From: Thermodesulfobacteriota bacterium
Lineage (GTDB): Bacteria; Desulfobacterota; DSM-4660; Desulfatiglandales; HGW-15
Length of the DNA stretch: 5,649 bases
Assembly (NCBI GenBank): GCA_025454125.1
Contig: JALOPA010000202.1
Location: 1 to 5,649, forward strand
Reading direction: 5' to 3'
How positions within the stretch are numbered: the first letter of the stretch is position 1; each line of letters begins with the position of its first letter. Positions 3,980 through 5,649 of the stretch are shown one piece after another. Under the pieces are notes generated by a model that did not search any database, was not told where the DNA came from, and worked only from the letters and a program-made list of their open reading frames with translations. The position numbers were made by a program, and so were the translations under genes.

Positions 3980-5530
3980 GCCCTTCACAGTGTACTTGGC
4001 CCTGAGCTTCGGCTTTTCGATTTTGCCGGTCGGGCTTCTTGGCACTTCGGCGAAAATGACCCGCCTGGGCCGCTTGTAACGCGGCAAGCTCTGCTCAAAG
4101 AAAGCCATGAACTCCTGTTCGGTCACGGTCTCGCCCTTCTTCGGCTGGATCACCGCCACGACGATCTCTCCCAGGCGGTCGTCGGGTGCGCCGATGGCCG
4201 CCACGTCATGGACCTTGGGGTGCTTCAGAATGGCCGCTTCGAGCTCCACGGGATAGATGTTTTCCCCGCCGCTGATGATGAGATCCTTCTTTCTGTCCAC
4301 GAGGGTGATGAACCCCTCCTCGTCCATTTTTCCCAGATCTCCGGTGTGAAGCCACCCGTCGCGGATCACCGTTTCCGTGAGCTTCGGGTTCTTGTAGTAG
4401 GCTTTCATCATTCCGTCGCCCTTCATGATGATTTCGCCCACCTCGCCCCGAGGCACGTCCTGGCCGTTGTCTCCCACGATCCTTGCGTCCCAAAAGAGGC
4501 TCGGCTTGCCGATAGCCCCGACCTTTCTCTCGTTTTCGGTCCCCAGGTGAATGATCCCGGGGCCTGCTGTTTCGCTCAACCCGTAGGTGGTGTCGTATTC
4601 CATGCGAGGGAAGTACCCCTTGATCCGGTGCACCACGACCGGAGGGATGGGTTGAGCGCCCATAAACGTTCTACGCCAGCAGCTCAGATCATACTCTTCG
4701 ATCTTGACTTCTTTCCTGTCCAGGGCATTGAGAAGGTCCACGGCCCAGGGCACGAGCAGAAAAACAACGGTCACGCGCTCTTTGGCGACGGTCTCGACAA
4801 TGAAGCGCGGGGAGATCTGTTCCGTGAGGAGCACGGAGCATCCTCCCGCGAGCATGACGGCCAGAAGATGTCCGATGGCCAGGTGGTACATGGGAGGCAT
4901 CATCAGGAACCGGTCCACCGACACAAAGCTGTGGTTGGAGGCTTCGGTGGCAGCAACGCTCATGAGAGCCTCTTGAGCATGAAGCACCGGCTTCGGAGCC
5001 CCTGTGGTGCCGGAGGTGAAATAAAGGGCGCAGTCGTCCTCATCGGACACCGCAACAGGGACGGATTGGGGCGAGCCGTTTCTGACGAGATCCTCTAACG
5101 TGGTGAATGCCTCGGCCTGATCGGATCCTATGGCGCAGTAGCGGTTGACTGTGGTCAGTTTCTTGCGAAGGCCTTTGACCCTCTCCCCATACTCTTCGTC
5201 AAAGATAAAGGCCGAGGGCTCAGCCACATCGGCGCAATAGAGAAGGTCTTCATCAGTGAACCGGAAGTTGAGGGGAACCGCCCATGCTCCTGTCTTCAGG
5301 ATCGCAAAGTAGGCCTCCAGCCACCGGATCGAATTCCTGCCGAGGAGAAAAACCTTGTCCTGTTTCTTGACGCCCTCCTGAAGAAGGCTGTTGGCAATCC
5401 GGTTGGTCCTGTCGTGGAACTCCTTCCAGGTGATTTCCTGCCGAAGACCGGACAGAGGGCGGACCTCGACGAAGGCCGGGCTTTTGGGACTGAGGCGGGC
5501 AAACTTGGCAATCACGTCAATCAGGTTCAT
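3974..5530 (-). CDS. AMP-forming acyl-CoA synthetase (acid-CoA ligase), ANL superfamily
   Basis: This complete 518-residue protein has the adenylate-forming motifs in order. They are the phosphate loop YFTSGTTGAPK (170-180), TTYGLSETAGP (314-324), GWLHTGDLGKMDEEGF (392-407, with Asp398), the hinge and C-terminal domain start RKKDLIISGGENIYPVELE (413-431), and PRSPTGKIEK (498-507) with the catalytic Lys503. Such enzymes convert a carboxylic acid, ATP and CoA to the acyl-CoA, AMP and pyrophosphate in the cytoplasm. Length is typical for medium-chain, aromatic or cyclic acid ligases; the exact acid cannot be read. The start is supported by a strong AGGAGG at 5535-5540, four bases before the ATG. 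The stop lies inside a heptamer repeat. It is the first gene of the same-strand series leading to the flavoprotein and TRAP transporter, which fits activation of an imported acid. Confidence 0.95.
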   Translation of the reverse strand: MNLIDVIAKFARLSPKSPAFVEVRPLSGLRQEITWKEFHDRTNRIANSLLQEGVKKQDKVFLLGRNSIRWLEAYFAILKTGAWAVPLNFRFTDEDLLYCADVAEPSAFIFDEEYGERVKGLRKKLTTVNRYCAIGSDQAEAFTTLEDLVRNGSPQSVPVAVSDEDDCALYFTSGTTGAPKPVLHAQEALMSVAATEASNHSFVSVDRFLMMPPMYHLAIGHLLAVMLAGGCSVLLTEQISPRFIVETVAKERVTVVFLLVPWAVDLLNALDRKEVKIEEYDLSCWRRTFMGAQPIPPVVVHRIKGYFPRMEYDTTYGLSETAGPGIIHLGTENERKVGAIGKPSLFWDARIVGDNGQDVPRGEVGEIIMKGDGMMKAYYKNPKLTETVIRDGWLHTGDLGKMDEEGFITLVDRKKDLIISGGENIYPVELEAAILKHPKVHDVAAIGAPDDRLGEIVVAVIQPKKGETVTEQEFMAFFEQSLPRYKRPRRVIFAEVPRSPTGKIEKPKLRAKYTVKGQ

Positions 5531-5649
5531 GGAACCTCCTGAAGCAGGCTTATGGCCGTGACCAAAGCTTGTTTGAGCCCAGGACGGGGGGTGTGGTCTC
5601 TTTAGAGCCGCAACCGGAAATGGACTCCTCCCGCCAACCGCCCCCTTGC
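5531..5649 (-). other. Upstream region of the acyl-CoA synthetase, no gene seen
   Basis: Apart from the AGGAGG ribosome binding site at 5535-5540, these 119 bases show no supportable coding frame, RNA gene or convincing -35/-10 or -24/-12 promoter. It may hold the promoter of the cluster, or the cluster may begin further right. Confidence 0.4.

Noticed and set aside
4208..5098. 296-codon open frame on the plus strand
   Set aside because: It is antisense to the acyl-CoA synthetase, whose motifs are all intact; rich in H, G and D with no family signature.

Overview
The window carries five recognisable genes, all read from the minus strand, so the biological order runs from the right edge to the left. 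That order is: an AMP-forming acyl-CoA synthetase (3974-5530); a soluble FAD flavoprotein of the fumarate reductase/succinate dehydrogenase class (2095-3732); a small DUF3237/UPF0311 protein (1372-1857); and the small (DctQ, 803-1294) and large (DctM, from 806, running off the left edge) membrane subunits of a TRAP transporter. The fairly GC-rich coding sequence, the pairing of a TRAP transporter with an acyl-CoA ligase and a fumarate-reductase-like flavoprotein, and the period-7 intergenic repeats suggest an anaerobic, acid-degrading proteobacterium of the Desulfobacterota/deltaproteobacterial kind. That placement is inference; no marker gene is present.

Region by region. Bases 1-806 hold dctM, broken by a frameshift near 385-395. 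The two halves, in different frames, join into one conserved DctM sequence, so this is either a recent pseudogene or a sequence error. dctQ overlaps dctM by ATGA. Before dctQ, a 77-bp gap contains a consensus-like sigma-70 promoter (TTGACA, 17 bp, TATGCT), which suggests the transporter pair can be transcribed separately. The 237-bp gap at 1858-2094 holds period-7 repeats and palindromes. The 241-bp gap at 3733-3973 is dominated by a 155-bp imperfect inverted repeat with heptamer arrays in its arms. The acyl-CoA synthetase follows, and 119 bp with no gene I can support (5531-5649) close the window.

A plausible joint role is uptake of an organic acid through the TRAP transporter, activation to the CoA thioester, and redox chemistry at a C=C/C-C bond by the flavoprotein. 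The substrate cannot be read from the sequence. No DctP solute receptor, Fe-S subunit or cytochrome partner is encoded here.

The most unusual material is non-coding: several degenerate heptanucleotide repeat families at the wide gene boundaries, one supplying the stop codon of the acyl-CoA synthetase, and a MITE-like inverted repeat whose last arm could form an alternative hairpin against the flavoprotein's ribosome binding site. In the coding part, the flavoprotein keeps most family catalytic residues but lacks two proton-relay positions.
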